From contig NZ_BQUN01000092.1 of assembly GCF_026008495.1 (NCBI RefSeq), positions 1 to 64,000 on the forward strand: DNA of 64,000 bases, given 5' to 3'. The notes beneath the pieces were generated by a model, which saw only the letters and a program-made list of their open reading frames with translations, did not search any database and was not told the DNA's origin. The stretch comes from Streptomyces sp. A012304. Its GTDB lineage: Bacteria; Actinomycetota; Actinomycetes; Streptomycetales; Streptomycetaceae. The translations under genes and the position numbers were made by a program. Shown here in pieces: positions 9,536 through 18,567 of this stretch; the first letter of the stretch is position 1, and each line of letters opens with the position of its first letter.

Positions 9536-10441
9536 GTGCCAAAGACGAAAAAGGCGAAGGACGAAAAGGCCGACAAGACCGCCAAGGTGGACAAGGTTCA
9601 CATCGCGGTCACGCCCGAGACGGCTTCCTCGCAGGCGACGTCACCGTCATCGAAGAAGTCCCGCAAGGCCCTGGCGGACAAGACCCGGCCGGCCGACGAG
9701 AAGGGCCTCGACTTCGCGCGCGCGTGGGTGGAGTTTCCCGACCCCGCGGACGACGACCAGGTCTTCCGGTGCGATCTGACCTGGCTGACCTCCCGCTGGA
9801 ACTGCATCTTCGGCAGCGGCTGCCAGGGCATCCAGGCCGGCCGCGCGGACGACGGATGCTGCACCCTGGGCGCCCACTTCTCCGACGAGGACGACGAGAA
9901 GCGGGTCGCCGAGCATGTGGCGCGGCTCACCCCCGACATCTGGCAGCACCACGACGAGGGCACACGCAACGGTTGGGTCTCGGAGGACGAGGAGGGTTCC
10001 CGGCAGACCCGCCCGTTCCAGGGCTCGTGCATCTTCCAGAACCGTGCCGGCTTCTCGGGCGGCGCCGGCTGCTCGCTGCACATCCTTGCTCTGAAGGAAG
10101 GCCGCGAGCCGCTGGAGACCAAGCCGGACGTCTGCTGGCAGCTTCCGATCCGGCGCACGTACGACTGGATCGACCGGCCCGACGACACCCGCGTGCTCCA
10201 GGTGTCGATCGGCGAGTACGACCGGCGCGGCTGGGGTCCGGGCGGCCACGACCTGCACTGGTGGTGCACCTCGGCCACCTCCGCGCACGGCGCGGGCGAT
10301 CCCGTGTACGTCTCCTACCGGGCCGAGCTGACCGAGCTGATGGGCAAGGCCGGGTACGACCGTCTCGTCGAGCTGTGCGAGGAGCGGCTGGCCTCGCAGC
10401 TCCCGCTGTTGGCACCGCATCCGGCCGATCCGGTGGTCTGA
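9536..10441 (+). CDS. cysteine-cluster protein, DUF3109/YkgJ-like
   Basis: This 301-residue protein begins with a Lys/Ala/Asp-rich low-complexity segment (residues 1-55). The folded part contains spaced cysteines: [40 protein letters not shown] and [12 protein letters not shown]. This order resembles DUF3109 and YkgJ-type proteins, which are thought to bind zinc or an iron-sulphur cluster, but I cannot confirm the family without a search. The GTG at 9536 lies 6 nt after TACCCT, consistent with a leaderless transcript. It is divergent from ppx. The function is unknown. Confidence 0.75.
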   Translation: MPKTKKAKDEKADKTAKVDKVHIAVTPETASSQATSPSSKKSRKALADKTRPADEKGLDFARAWVEFPDPADDDQVFRCDLTWLTSRWNCIFGSGCQGIQAGRADDGCCTLGAHFSDEDDEKRVAEHVARLTPDIWQHHDEGTRNGWVSEDEEGSRQTRPFQGSCIFQNRAGFSGGAGCSLHILALKEGREPLETKPDVCWQLPIRRTYDWIDRPDDTRVLQVSIGEYDRRGWGPGGHDLHWWCTSATSAHGAGDPVYVSYRAELTELMGKAGYDRLVELCEERLASQLPLLAPHPADPVV

Positions 10442-10630
10442 GGGGCGGCGTCCCGTGGGCTGAGGGATGGTGTTCCGTGGACTGCGGGGGCGGCGTCCCG
10501 TGGCCTGACCGCTGACGTGCGGCCTGCCGGACGACCGTCCCGTGCCTGACCGCTGACGTGCCGCCTGACGGACGACCGTCCCGTGGCCTGACGACGGTCC
10601 CACGGCCTTACCACCGCCCCACGGCCTGAC
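10433..10630. repeat. degenerate 22-bp and longer tandem repeats after a stop codon
   Basis: The first unit (10433-10454) contains the stop codon of the cysteine-cluster gene. Units at 10455 and 10477 repeat it with a period of 22-23 bp, and looser copies sharing GTCCCGTGGCCTGAC continue to about 10630. No gene lies in the 363-bp stretch 10442-10804. Confidence 0.8.
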
Positions 10631-10670
10631 GACCGCGTCCCGTGGGCCTGACGGCCCCGCCGGGCCCTCC

Positions 10671-10699
10671 GACGCCCCCGAAGGCTCTTCGGGGGCGTC
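10671..10699. terminator. strong hairpin between convergent genes
   Basis: GACGCCCCCGAAG and CTTCGGGGGCGTC form a perfect 13-bp stem with a three-base loop. It lies between convergent genes ending at 10441 and 10805 and could terminate both. There is no clear U-tract, as is common in Streptomyces. Confidence 0.7.
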
Positions 10700-10804
10700 T
10701 ACGGCCTTCCAGGGCCTCCCCACGGTCGTCCCGGCGCGCGCGGCCCTCCCATGGCGCCCTCCCACGGTCCTTCTGGGGCCGCCTCGCGCGGCCCCCGCCG
10801 CCCC

Positions 10805-12532
10805 CTATGGCACAGCCGGGCTGGGTTCCCCGCCGCCGCCCCCGGAGGGCGGTGCGGAGCCTCCCGGGTCGGACGGCGACGGGTCGCTGGGTGTGGGGTC
10901 CGGCTCGGGCGAGGTCGGCGGATCGCTCGGCGTGGGCTCGGTGGACGGCGAGGCGGTAGGGGTCGGCTCGGGCTCCGGGTCGGAGGAGGGCGGCGGGTCG
11001 CTGGGGCGGCTGGGGTCGGGGTCGGCAGGGCCGGGCGCGATGCCGTAGCCCTCGATGGTGACGACCGCGCCCGCCGGGGAGATCGCCACGTGCGCGTTCC
11101 AGTGCCGGGACGGCTCGCGCAGGTGGTCGACGTACACCTTGACGGTGACGGACTCGCCGGGCCGGAGCGTGCCCGCGGAACGGCTCAGGTAGAGCCAGGG
11201 GGCGCCGGTGGACGCCGACCAGTGGACCGGCTCGCCGGCGTTCGGGGAGGCGGTGAGGGTGATCAGGGTCGTGTCGCCGCTGTTGCCGGCCGTCACGGAG
11301 AGGCGGTCGGCGCCCTTGGTGTCGAGTCCGGTGACGCTGACGACCTCCACCGAGACGTCCGTCTCGTCGTCCTGGGCGGAGCCGGCGCCGGGCCGGATGC
11401 TGGCGTTGCCCGCGTTCTGGTAGCCGCTCGCGGCCTCGCCGCCGAGGCCGCCGGAGTCGTGCGTGTCGCTGGCGCTGGCCGAGCGGCCGTCGGCCCCGTC
11501 GGCGGTCGGTGTGCCCCGGTAGGCCGCCCACAGAGCAAGCACGGGCGCGGCGACGACGGTGGCGACGACGGTCGTGGTGACGGCACGCGCGCGGAAGCGG
11601 TCCCGGCGGGCGGCGTGGTCCTTGGGGTCCATCGGGAAGCCGCGCCGGTCGAAACGCGGCGCGGCGGCGCCACGCGCGCGTGGGAGGCGCGTCATGAGCC
11701 CGTGGAGTTCCGCGCGGGGCGCCTCCAGGACGGGCAGCTCGGCCGGGGTGACGCCGGCGCCGGGCCAACGGCCGGGGGCCGCGCGCCCGGCGGCCCGGCG
11801 GCAGCGCGGGCAGTCGTCGACGTGCCGGACGAGTTCGCGGCGCAGGGCGGCGCCGAGCACAAGCTGGTGGTCGCCGGTGAGACGGGCCACACCGGGACAG
11901 CCCCCGGTCTCCACGACGGCGAGGGCCGCGCGCGTGCGCTCGACCTCGCAGGCGGCGGAGGCCAGCAGTTCGCGCGCGGCGGCGTGGTCCATGCCGAGGA
12001 CGGCGGCGATCTCCTGGGCGGTGAGGTGGTGGCGTACGGCGAGTTCCAGCGCCTCGCGCTGCTCCGGGGTTGTGCCGGCGGCCTCCGGCCAGGCGAGCAG
12101 GGCGAGTTCGCGCCGTCGGCGCTCCTGGTCCTCGTCGGAGACGGACGGGTCGGCGGACTTCGCGCCGTTCTCCCGGTGGCCGGGACGGCCCGCCGCGTGA
12201 GTGCGCTGACGTTTCTGCTTGGCCTCGGCCAGCTTGCGCAGGCACGCCCAGCGGGCCAGCGCGTACAGCCAGGCCCTGCGGTCGCCGGCGGCGTCCGGGA
12301 TCCGCTGCCCGCGCCGCTCGGCGAGCGCGAGAACGTGCCCGAGGGCCGTCATGGCCGCGTCGTGGTCGCACAGGACGGAGAGGCAGTAGGTGAACAGGCC
12401 GTCCAGGTACGGCTCGTAGGGCGCGGGCGGGCGCTGCGCCAGAGTGCGCCCCGCAGCGCGGTCGCGCGCCTCCCGGTGTGCCCGGTGCGCGCCGGTCGTG
12501 CGGGTCGAGGTTTCCGGGCTGCTGCTTGTCAC
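10805..12532 (-). CDS. sigma-like/zinc-finger/membrane fusion with extracytoplasmic BACON-like domain
   Basis: This 575-residue protein joins parts that are usually separate. Residues 38-105 resemble ECF sigma region 2 (LFTYCLSVLCDHDAAM, AWLYALARWACL). Residues 150-215 resemble region 4 (LTAQEIAAVLGMDHAAAREL). A zf-HC2-like anti-sigma motif follows (HVDDCPRCRR, about 240). A membrane helix at about 315-335 leads to a beta-rich BACON-like domain (about 400-485: NAGEPVHW, GTLRPGESVTVKVY) and a long Pro/Ser/Thr/Glu tail. The layout resembles ECF sigma factors with fused anti-sigma domains. The GTG start lies 7 nt after TACGGT. Whether the sigma part still binds DNA is unknown. Confidence 0.75.
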   Translation of the reverse strand: MTSSSPETSTRTTGAHRAHREARDRAAGRTLAQRPPAPYEPYLDGLFTYCLSVLCDHDAAMTALGHVLALAERRGQRIPDAAGDRRAWLYALARWACLRKLAEAKQKRQRTHAAGRPGHRENGAKSADPSVSDEDQERRRRELALLAWPEAAGTTPEQREALELAVRHHLTAQEIAAVLGMDHAAARELLASAACEVERTRAALAVVETGGCPGVARLTGDHQLVLGAALRRELVRHVDDCPRCRRAAGRAAPGRWPGAGVTPAELPVLEAPRAELHGLMTRLPRARGAAAPRFDRRGFPMDPKDHAARRDRFRARAVTTTVVATVVAAPVLALWAAYRGTPTADGADGRSASASDTHDSGGLGGEAASGYQNAGNASIRPGAGSAQDDETDVSVEVVSVTGLDTKGADRLSVTAGNSGDTTLITLTASPNAGEPVHWSASTGAPWLYLSRSAGTLRPGESVTVKVYVDHLREPSRHWNAHVAISPAGAVVTIEGYGIAPGPADPDPSRPSDPPPSSDPEPEPTPTASPSTEPTPSDPPTSPEPDPTPSDPSPSDPGGSAPPSGGGGGEPSPAVP

Positions 12533-12589
12533 CCGTGCGACCGTAGGCGTCCCGGAACTGCCGCTTCTGCCCCGTTGAGCCCTTTTAAT

Positions 12590-12618
12590 CCGTATGGGTG
12601 AAACGATCCCTCATACGG
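12590..12618. promoter_or_regulatory. inverted repeat in a divergent promoter region
   Basis: CCGTATG and CATACGG are separated by 15 bp, midway between the divergent fusion-protein gene and radA. It may be an operator; no regulator can be assigned. Confidence 0.35.
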
Positions 12619-12761
12619 GGACAGGAACGGGGCGTTCCGTGGCTCGTTCGTGAGGGGGCGGCCGATTCACAGGGGGTGCCCCCCCTCTTCCCGGCGCCCG
12701 CGGGCCCCCGCTCGTCCACAGGCCCCGCCCGTTGTCGGTGGCGGCGGTTACGGTTTCTCCC

Positions 12762-14171
12762 ATGGCTGCCCGTACGAAGACCACCAAGGACCGCCCGTCC
12801 TACCGCTGCACCGAATGCGGCTGGCAGACGGCGAAGTGGCTCGGCCGCTGCCCCGAGTGTCAGGCCTGGGGCACGGTCGAGGAGTACGGCGCGCCCGCGG
12901 TCCGTACGACGACGCCGGGGCGCGTCACCACCTCGGCGGTGCCCATCGGACAGGTGGACGGCCGTCAGGCCACCGCCCGCCCCACCGGCGTGCCCGAGCT
13001 GGACCGGGTCCTGGGCGGTGGGCTGGTGCCCGGCGCGGTCGTGCTGCTGGCCGGTGAGCCGGGTGTCGGCAAGTCGACGCTGCTGCTCGACGTGGCCGCC
13101 AAGTCCGCGAGTGACGAACACCGCACCCTCTATGTCACCGGTGAGGAGTCCGCGAGCCAGGTCCGGCTGCGCGCCGACCGCATCGGCGCGATCGACGACC
13201 ACCTCTATCTGGCGGCGGAGACCGATCTGGCGGCCGTCCTCGGCCACTTGGACGCCGTGAAGCCGTCCCTGCTGATCCTCGACTCGGTACAGACGGTGGC
13301 CTCGCCCGAGATCGACGGGGCGCCCGGCGGCATGGCACAGGTCCGCGAGGTGGCCGGCGCCCTCATCCGCGCCTCCAAGGAGCGCGGCATGTCGACGCTG
13401 CTCGTGGGCCATGTCACCAAGGACGGCGCGATCGCCGGCCCGCGCCTGCTGGAACACCTCGTGGACGTCGTCCTGCATTTCGAGGGCGACCGGCACGCGC
13501 GCCTGCGGCTCGTCCGCGGCGTGAAGAACCGCTACGGCGCCACCGACGAGGTCGGCTGCTTCGAACTACACGACGAGGGCATCACGGGCCTTGCGGACCC
13601 AAGCGGACTTTTCCTGACCCGTCGTGACGAACCGGTACCGGGCACCTGCCTGACGGTGACGCTGGAGGGCCGCCGCCCCCTGGTCGCCGAGGTGCAGGCC
13701 CTGACGGTCGACTCGCAGATCCCCTCCCCCCGCCGTACGACGTCGGGTCTGGAGACGTCCCGGGTCTCGATGATGCTGGCGGTCCTGGAGCAACGCGGCC
13801 GTATCAGCGCCCTCGGCAAGCGGGACATCTACTCCGCGACGGTCGGCGGCGTGAAGCTCTCGGAGCCCGCGGCGGACCTGGCGATCGCCCTGGCCCTGGC
13901 CTCCGCGGCGAGCGACACCCCGCTGCCCAAGAACCTCGTCGCGATCGGTGAAGTGGGCCTCGCGGGCGAGGTCAGACGGGTCACGGGCGTGCAGCGCAGG
14001 CTCGCCGAGGCCCACCGTCTGGGCTTCACGCACGCGCTCGTACCGGGCGACCCCGGCAAGATCCCCGCCGGCATGAAGGTCCTGGAAGTCGCGGACATGG
14101 GGGACGCCCTGCGGGTCCTGCCGCGCTCCCGTCGCCGAGACGCCCCACGGGAGACGGAGGACCGCCGGTAG
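12762..14171 (+). CDS. radA: DNA repair ATPase RadA
   Basis: This 469-residue RecA-like branch-migration ATPase processes recombination intermediates. It has an N-terminal C4 zinc finger (CTECGWQTAKWLGRCPECQ, residues 16-34), a Walker A motif GEPGVGKST, the Walker B strand LLILDSVQT, a KNRYG motif (KNRFG in most RadA proteins) and a C-terminal Lon-like domain with GEVGLAGEVR. The ATG at 12762 lies 7 nt after TACGGT, suggesting leaderless transcription. disA follows after 81 bp, an association also seen in other Gram-positives, linking DNA integrity to c-di-AMP. Confidence 0.97.
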   Translation: MAARTKTTKDRPSYRCTECGWQTAKWLGRCPECQAWGTVEEYGAPAVRTTTPGRVTTSAVPIGQVDGRQATARPTGVPELDRVLGGGLVPGAVVLLAGEPGVGKSTLLLDVAAKSASDEHRTLYVTGEESASQVRLRADRIGAIDDHLYLAAETDLAAVLGHLDAVKPSLLILDSVQTVASPEIDGAPGGMAQVREVAGALIRASKERGMSTLLVGHVTKDGAIAGPRLLEHLVDVVLHFEGDRHARLRLVRGVKNRYGATDEVGCFELHDEGITGLADPSGLFLTRRDEPVPGTCLTVTLEGRRPLVAEVQALTVDSQIPSPRRTTSGLETSRVSMMLAVLEQRGRISALGKRDIYSATVGGVKLSEPAADLAIALALASAASDTPLPKNLVAIGEVGLAGEVRRVTGVQRRLAEAHRLGFTHALVPGDPGKIPAGMKVLEVADMGDALRVLPRSRRRDAPRETEDRR

Positions 14172-14252
14172 ACTTTGCCCAGGTCTCGCCCGTCCGTACG
14201 AACCGAGTGCGCGAAACGGGAGCGCCCCAGAACCTGCGACCGGAGGAGTGCA

Positions 14253-15377
14253 GTGGCAGCCAACGACCGGGCGGCAGCTCCCGGAAAGTCCGGTGGGAGT
14301 TCCGGTGCCGACGGCCTGATGCGCGCCTCGCTGAGCGCGGTGGCTCCCGGCACGGCCCTGCGCGACGGCCTCGAGCGGGTGCTGCGCGGCAACACCGGCG
14401 GACTGATCGTGCTGGGCTCCGACAAGACGGTCGAGGCGATGTGCACGGGTGGCTTCGTCCTGGACGTGGAGTTCACGGCCACGCGCCTGCGCGAGCTGTG
14501 CAAGCTCGACGGCGGCATCGTGCTCTCCTCCGACCTGTCGAAGATTTTGCGGGCCGGCGTCCAGCTGGTGCCGGACCCGACCATCCCGACGGAGGAGACG
14601 GGCACCCGTCACCGCACCGCGGACCGGGTCAGCAAGCAGGTCGGCTTCCCGGTCGTCTCGGTCTCCCAGTCGATGCGCCTGATCGCCCTGTACGTCGACG
14701 GGCAGCGCCGCGTCCTGGAGGACTCGGCGGCCATCCTGTCCCGCGCGAACCAGGCCCTGGCGACCCTGGAGCGCTACAAGCTCCGCCTGGACGAGGTCGC
14801 GGGCACGCTGTCCGCGCTGGAGATCGAGGACCTGGTGACGGTCCGGGACGTCTCCGCGGTGGCGCAGCGCCTGGAGATGGTGCGCCGCATCGCCACCGAA
14901 ATCGCCGAATACGTGGTCGAACTGGGCACCGACGGCCGTCTGCTCGCCCTCCAGCTCGACGAGTTGATCGCGGGCGTGGAGCCGGAGCGTGAACTGGTCG
15001 TACGGGACTACGTCCCCGAGCCCACGGCGAAGCGTTCCCGCACGGTCGACGAGGCGCTGTACGAGCTGGACGCGCTCAGCCACGCCGAGCTGCTCGAACT
15101 GTCCACGGTGGCCCGCGCGTTGGGTTACACCGGCTCCCCCGAGGCCCTCGACTCGGCGGTCTCCCCGCGCGGCTTCCGCCTGCTGGCCAAGGTGCCCCGC
15201 CTGCCCGGCGCGATCATCGACCGTCTCGTGGAGCACTTCGGCGGCCTGCAGAAGCTCCTCGCCGCGAGCGTCGACGACCTCCAGACGGTCGACGGCGTGG
15301 GCGAGGCGCGGGCCCGCAGCGTCCGCGAGGGGCTGTCGCGCCTGGCGGAGTCCTCGATCCTCGAGCGGTACGTCTGA
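14253..15377 (+). CDS. disA: DNA integrity scanning diadenylate cyclase DisA
   Basis: This 374-residue enzyme makes c-di-AMP from two ATP. The N-terminal DAC domain has the catalytic motif as [10 protein letters not shown] with Asp at residue 86 (usually DGA) and the ATP-binding GTRHRTADR motif. A central helical spine and a C-terminal helix-hairpin-helix DNA-binding domain ([20 protein letters not shown], then [10 protein letters not shown]) follow. The GTG at 14253 has GGAGGAG just upstream. The DGG variant keeps the catalytic Asp. It likely shares a transcript with radA, and is convergent with the membrane protein gene at 15496. Confidence 0.97.
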   Translation: MAANDRAAAPGKSGGSSGADGLMRASLSAVAPGTALRDGLERVLRGNTGGLIVLGSDKTVEAMCTGGFVLDVEFTATRLRELCKLDGGIVLSSDLSKILRAGVQLVPDPTIPTEETGTRHRTADRVSKQVGFPVVSVSQSMRLIALYVDGQRRVLEDSAAILSRANQALATLERYKLRLDEVAGTLSALEIEDLVTVRDVSAVAQRLEMVRRIATEIAEYVVELGTDGRLLALQLDELIAGVEPERELVVRDYVPEPTAKRSRTVDEALYELDALSHAELLELSTVARALGYTGSPEALDSAVSPRGFRLLAKVPRLPGAIIDRLVEHFGGLQKLLAASVDDLQTVDGVGEARARSVREGLSRLAESSILERYV

Positions 15378-15433
15378 CACGTGGCCGGGACCGGCCGGGG
15401 TACGTCCTGCTCCTGACCGGACCGGTCGGCCGG
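15368..15433. repeat. degenerate ~32-bp tandem repeat over the disA stop codon
   Basis: The unit starting GTACGTCTGAC at 15368 includes the disA stop. A looser copy starting GTACGTCCTG begins at 15400. The match is weaker than in the other stop-spanning repeats of this window. Confidence 0.5.
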
Positions 15434-15464
15434 CTTCGGGCCTGCGCTGCCGCGCGACCCGCCT

Positions 15465-15478
15465 GCCGACCGGTCGGC
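15465..15478. terminator. palindrome GCCGACCGGTCGGC, possible terminator
   Basis: This 14-bp perfect palindrome lies between the convergent disA and the gene ending at 15496, the expected place for a shared terminator. The absence of a loop sequence makes the role uncertain. Confidence 0.35.
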
Positions 15479-15495
15479 TTCCGGCCGGGGCGGCG

Positions 15496-16326
15496 TCAGT
15501 CGGCCTTCAGCACGAACGACGTCTGCGCCTTCGTGAACCCGGGCACCTTGGCCTCCACCAGGTACGTCCCGGCACCGGCGGTCCCCGCCGGAGGCGTCGC
15601 GCACTCCGAGGCGCTCGGCCTGCGGTCCCACTTCACGGTGTAGGTGAAGCTGTCCCCGCCCGGCACTCGGTACAGCAGGCTCCCCGACACCTTCGGGCAG
15701 TCGTCCGACGCCCAGTAGCTCTCCGCGCTGCCCGCCTGAGTGATCGTCAACACCGCGCTGTTCGGCCCGAGATCGACCTTGCAGTCGTTCGCGGAGGAGT
15801 TCTTCGCCGTCAGCTGGAAGGTGGGCGTCTGGTCGGGCGAGTAGGTGTTCCGCACACTGCGCAGGCTCAACGACACCACGCTCGCGGTGCAGTCGGGCAA
15901 GGTGCTCCCGGCCGGCAGGGTCGCCGCCGAACCGCCGCTGACAGAACCGTCACCGGCACCGCCGACCCCCGCCGTACCGCCACCGCTGCCCGTGCCGGCG
16001 CCCCCGGAGCCGCCGGACGCCGAGCCGTCGCCCGTTCCCGCGTCCGATCCGGAACCGGACCCGCCGGAGCCGCTGTCGTCCGACTCGTCGCGCCCGCCCG
16101 GGTTTTCACTGATCGCGGGGCCCGATCCGGACGGACCCGGCGTGATGGAGGAGGCGGGGTTCTTGCCGTCGGACCCCTCCGCGCCGTTCTTGTCGCCTCC
16201 CCCGCCGGAGGTGGCGATCCAGGTGATCAGCAACGCCAACAGGGCGACCACGGACACCAGTACGACCCTCCGTCGCCAGTAGATGGAGGAGGGAAGCGGC
16301 CCGACCGGATTGCGCAGAGATCCCAC
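15496..16326 (-). CDS. membrane-anchored protein with Gly/Ser linker and extracytoplasmic beta domain
   Basis: This 276-residue protein has one N-terminal membrane helix (about residues 20-40: VVLVSVVALLALLITWIA), a Gly/Ser/Asp-rich linker of about 100 residues and a C-terminal domain of roughly 130 residues with paired cysteines (LPDC, NDCKVD, DDCPK, ECATPP). The topology places that domain outside the cell. The family is conserved in Streptomyces but I do not know its function. The GTG at 16326 lies 7 nt after TACAGT, typical of a leaderless mRNA. Confidence 0.75.
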   Translation of the reverse strand: MGSLRNPVGPLPSSIYWRRRVVLVSVVALLALLITWIATSGGGGDKNGAEGSDGKNPASSITPGPSGSGPAISENPGGRDESDDSGSGGSGSGSDAGTGDGSASGGSGGAGTGSGGGTAGVGGAGDGSVSGGSAATLPAGSTLPDCTASVVSLSLRSVRNTYSPDQTPTFQLTAKNSSANDCKVDLGPNSAVLTITQAGSAESYWASDDCPKVSGSLLYRVPGGDSFTYTVKWDRRPSASECATPPAGTAGAGTYLVEAKVPGFTKAQTSFVLKAD

Positions 16327-16588
16327 GGCGCAAACTGTACGAGAGATCGCCGTGTTCCCTGGCCCCACCCGCCGCCCGGAGCACAACTTTTCCGGATCAT
16401 CATCCCGGAAACGGCGGCCCCGCCCCCGACTTGCCCCGCTCCCGCCCGAAGTGGTCGCAGGACGTGACGAGAAGGGCGCCCGTCGCCCACCGTCCGTGAC
16501 CATGGCCGCCTTTCGCGATCGCATGCCTTGCACCTCTGGCCATGACTCGCACCGGGGTTGGCACACACGCGCGCCTCCCCGCCCCCGC

Positions 16589-16780
16589 CGCGCGACCCAC
16601 GCGTGTACCCGCCGACCCCGCCGCGCGACCCACCCGTGTGCCCACCGACCCCGCCGCGCGGCGGCACACCGGTACACACGTATGCCCACCGACCCCGCCG
16701 GACGGCGGTACGCGCGTGTGCCGCCCGCCCAACGCCGGGTGGCGGTACGCGCGTGTGCCCCCATGCTCATGGCAGGATCG
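16589..16780. repeat. five degenerate 33-44-bp tandem units between divergent genes
   Basis: Units share CGCGCG, an ACCCGTGTGCCC-type core and CACCGACCCCGC. They occupy most of the 462-bp stretch (16327-16788) between the membrane protein gene and mutY. The rest of the stretch (16327-16588) shows no gene. Confidence 0.7.
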
Positions 16781-16788
16781 GAAGGGTC

Positions 16789-17742
16789 ATGACTGCGCCC
16801 ACGAAGCCCCCGCACAGCAGCCCCGCCGACGCCATCCCCGGCCCGCTCCTCGGTGAGCGGCCGCTCTCCGGCGAACATCTGCACTCCCCCGTCATCGACT
16901 GGTTCGACGACAACGCCCGGGACCTTCCCTGGCGGCGCCCCGAGGCGGGTGCGTGGGGCGTGATGGTCAGCGAGTTCATGCTCCAGCAGACGCCGGTCAA
17001 CCGCGTCCTGCCGGTCTACGAGCAGTGGCTGGACCGCTGGCCGCGCCCCGCCGACCTGGCCGCGGAGGCCCCCGGAGAGGCCGTGCGCGCCTGGGGCCGG
17101 CTCGGCTACCCCCGTCGCGCCCTGCGGCTGCACGGAGCCGCGGTGGCCATAACGGAACGGCACGGCGGAGACGTACCGGCCGAGCACGCGCAGCTCCTGG
17201 CACTGCCCGGCATCGGCGAGTACACGGCGGCGGCCGTCGCCTCCTTCGCGTACGGCCAGCGGCACGCCGTCCTGGACACCAACGTCCGTCGCGTCTTCGC
17301 GCGCGCGGTGACCGGCGTGCAGTACCCGCCGAACGCCACCACAGCCGCCGAGCGCAAGCTGGCCCGCGCGCTGCTCCCCGACGACGAGCCGACCGCCGCC
17401 CGCTGGGCCGCCGCCTCCATGGAACTGGGCGCGCTCGTCTGCACGGCGAAGAACGAGACGTGCCACCGCTGCCCGATCGCCGCGCGGTGCGCCTGGCGGC
17501 TCGCGGGCAAGCCGGCGCATGACGGTCCGCCGCGCCGGGGGCAGACGTACGCCGGCACGGACCGTCAGGTGCGCGGCAAACTGCTCGCCGTCCTGCGGGA
17601 GGCGCACGCGCCCGTGCCGCAGGCGGCTCTGGACCGGGTGTGGCACGAGCCGGTGCAACGCGCGCGTGCGCTGGACGGCCTCGTCGCGGACGGTCTGGTG
17701 GAGCCGCTGCCGGGTGGTCTGTACCGCCTGCCGTCGGCCTGA
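16789..17742 (+). CDS. mutY: A/G-specific adenine glycosylase MutY
   Basis: This 317-residue glycosylase removes adenine mispaired with 8-oxoguanine. The helix-hairpin-helix LPGIGEYTAAAVASFAYG with the catalytic Asp in VLDTNVRRVF is present. The four iron-sulphur cysteines follow the classic C-x6-C-x2-C-x5-C spacing (CTAKNETCHRCPIAARC). The N-terminal catalytic Glu region is FMLQQTPVNRV. The C-terminus is shorter than the NUDIX-like domain of E. coli MutY, so 8-oxoG recognition may be reduced. The ATG at 16789 follows GGAAGGG closely; frame use upstream is repetitive DNA. Confidence 0.95.
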   Translation: MTAPTKPPHSSPADAIPGPLLGERPLSGEHLHSPVIDWFDDNARDLPWRRPEAGAWGVMVSEFMLQQTPVNRVLPVYEQWLDRWPRPADLAAEAPGEAVRAWGRLGYPRRALRLHGAAVAITERHGGDVPAEHAQLLALPGIGEYTAAAVASFAYGQRHAVLDTNVRRVFARAVTGVQYPPNATTAAERKLARALLPDDEPTAARWAAASMELGALVCTAKNETCHRCPIAARCAWRLAGKPAHDGPPRRGQTYAGTDRQVRGKLLAVLREAHAPVPQAALDRVWHEPVQRARALDGLVADGLVEPLPGGLYRLPSA

Positions 17743-18024
17743 CACCACTCGCGCCGCCGAGACCGCCGGAGCGTTCGACACATTCCCCGGCCCGCGAACC
17801 ACCCCAAAGCGGGCCAATTCGAACGGACTCCTTACCCCGAACGCCCTTCCGTTACACAACCGACGGACAGCCGAGCGCTAGCCGCAGGCTGCCTCGGACA
17901 GTGCCGTGACAACACCTCCGTAGCTTCTTTTCCGTGCCCGGCAGCGGCACGAGGGCTACAAACCACAAGCGGCACACCGGCGGACGACAAGCCCGCCGGC
18001 ACGGGGATACGGAGGCGGTTGACC

Positions 18025-18567
18025 ATGGCGCAGGGAGAGGTGCTCGAATTCGAGGAGTACGTTCGCACCCGGCAGGACGCGCTGCTGCGCAGCGCCCGTC
18101 GGCTGGTCCCGGACCCGGTCGACGCGCAGGACCTGCTCCAGACGGCGCTGGCGCGGACGTACGGCCGTTGGGAGGGCATCGCGGACAAGCGGCTCGCCGA
18201 CGCCTACCTGCGCAGGGTCATGATCAACACGCGGACGGAGTGGTGGCGGGCCCGCAAGCTGGAGGAGGTCCCCACCGAGCAGCTCCCGGACGCCTGTGTG
18301 GACGACTCCACCGAGCAGCACGCCGACCGTGCCCTGCTGATGGACGCGATGAAAGTGCTGGCTCCGAAGCAGCGCAGCGTCGTTGTGCTGCGACACTGGG
18401 AGCAGATGTCCACGGAGGAGACGGCCGCCGCCCTCGGCATGTCGGCCGGAACGGTCAAGAGCACGCTGCACCGGGCGCTCGCCCGGCTCCGCGAGGAGCT
18501 GGAGGCCCGCGAACTGGACGCACGCGCGCTGGAGCGTGAGGAGCGGGAGCGTTGCGCGGCGGCCTGA
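18025..18567 (+). CDS. sigE: ECF sigma factor SigE (cell-envelope stress)
   Basis: This 180-residue ECF sigma factor of the SigE type has region 2 at about residues 15-80 (RTRQDALLRSARRLV, DAQDLLQTALARTYGRW) and region 4 at about 115-165 (LAPKQRSVVVLRHWEQMSTE, GMSAGTVKSTLHRALARL). It directs transcription of cell-wall genes in Streptomyces; there is no dedicated anti-sigma factor, and its level is set by the CseB/CseC system encoded downstream. The ATG at 18025 follows GGAGG by nine bases. Its 3' end overlaps cseA by 16 bp. The identity rests on the complete sigE-cseABC synteny. Confidence 0.95.
   Translation: MAQGEVLEFEEYVRTRQDALLRSARRLVPDPVDAQDLLQTALARTYGRWEGIADKRLADAYLRRVMINTRTEWWRARKLEEVPTEQLPDACVDDSTEQHADRALLMDAMKVLAPKQRSVVVLRHWEQMSTEETAAALGMSAGTVKSTLHRALARLREELEARELDARALEREERERCAAA

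Noticed and set aside
10433..10630. CRISPR-like array
   Set aside because: Units are adjacent and degenerate with no unique spacers and no cas genes.
17743..18024. SigE-type autoregulatory promoter upstream of sigE
   Set aside because: A GACAAC motif is present, but no matching CGTC element lies at a plausible distance; control by CseB is the established model and its site is not recognisable by eye.
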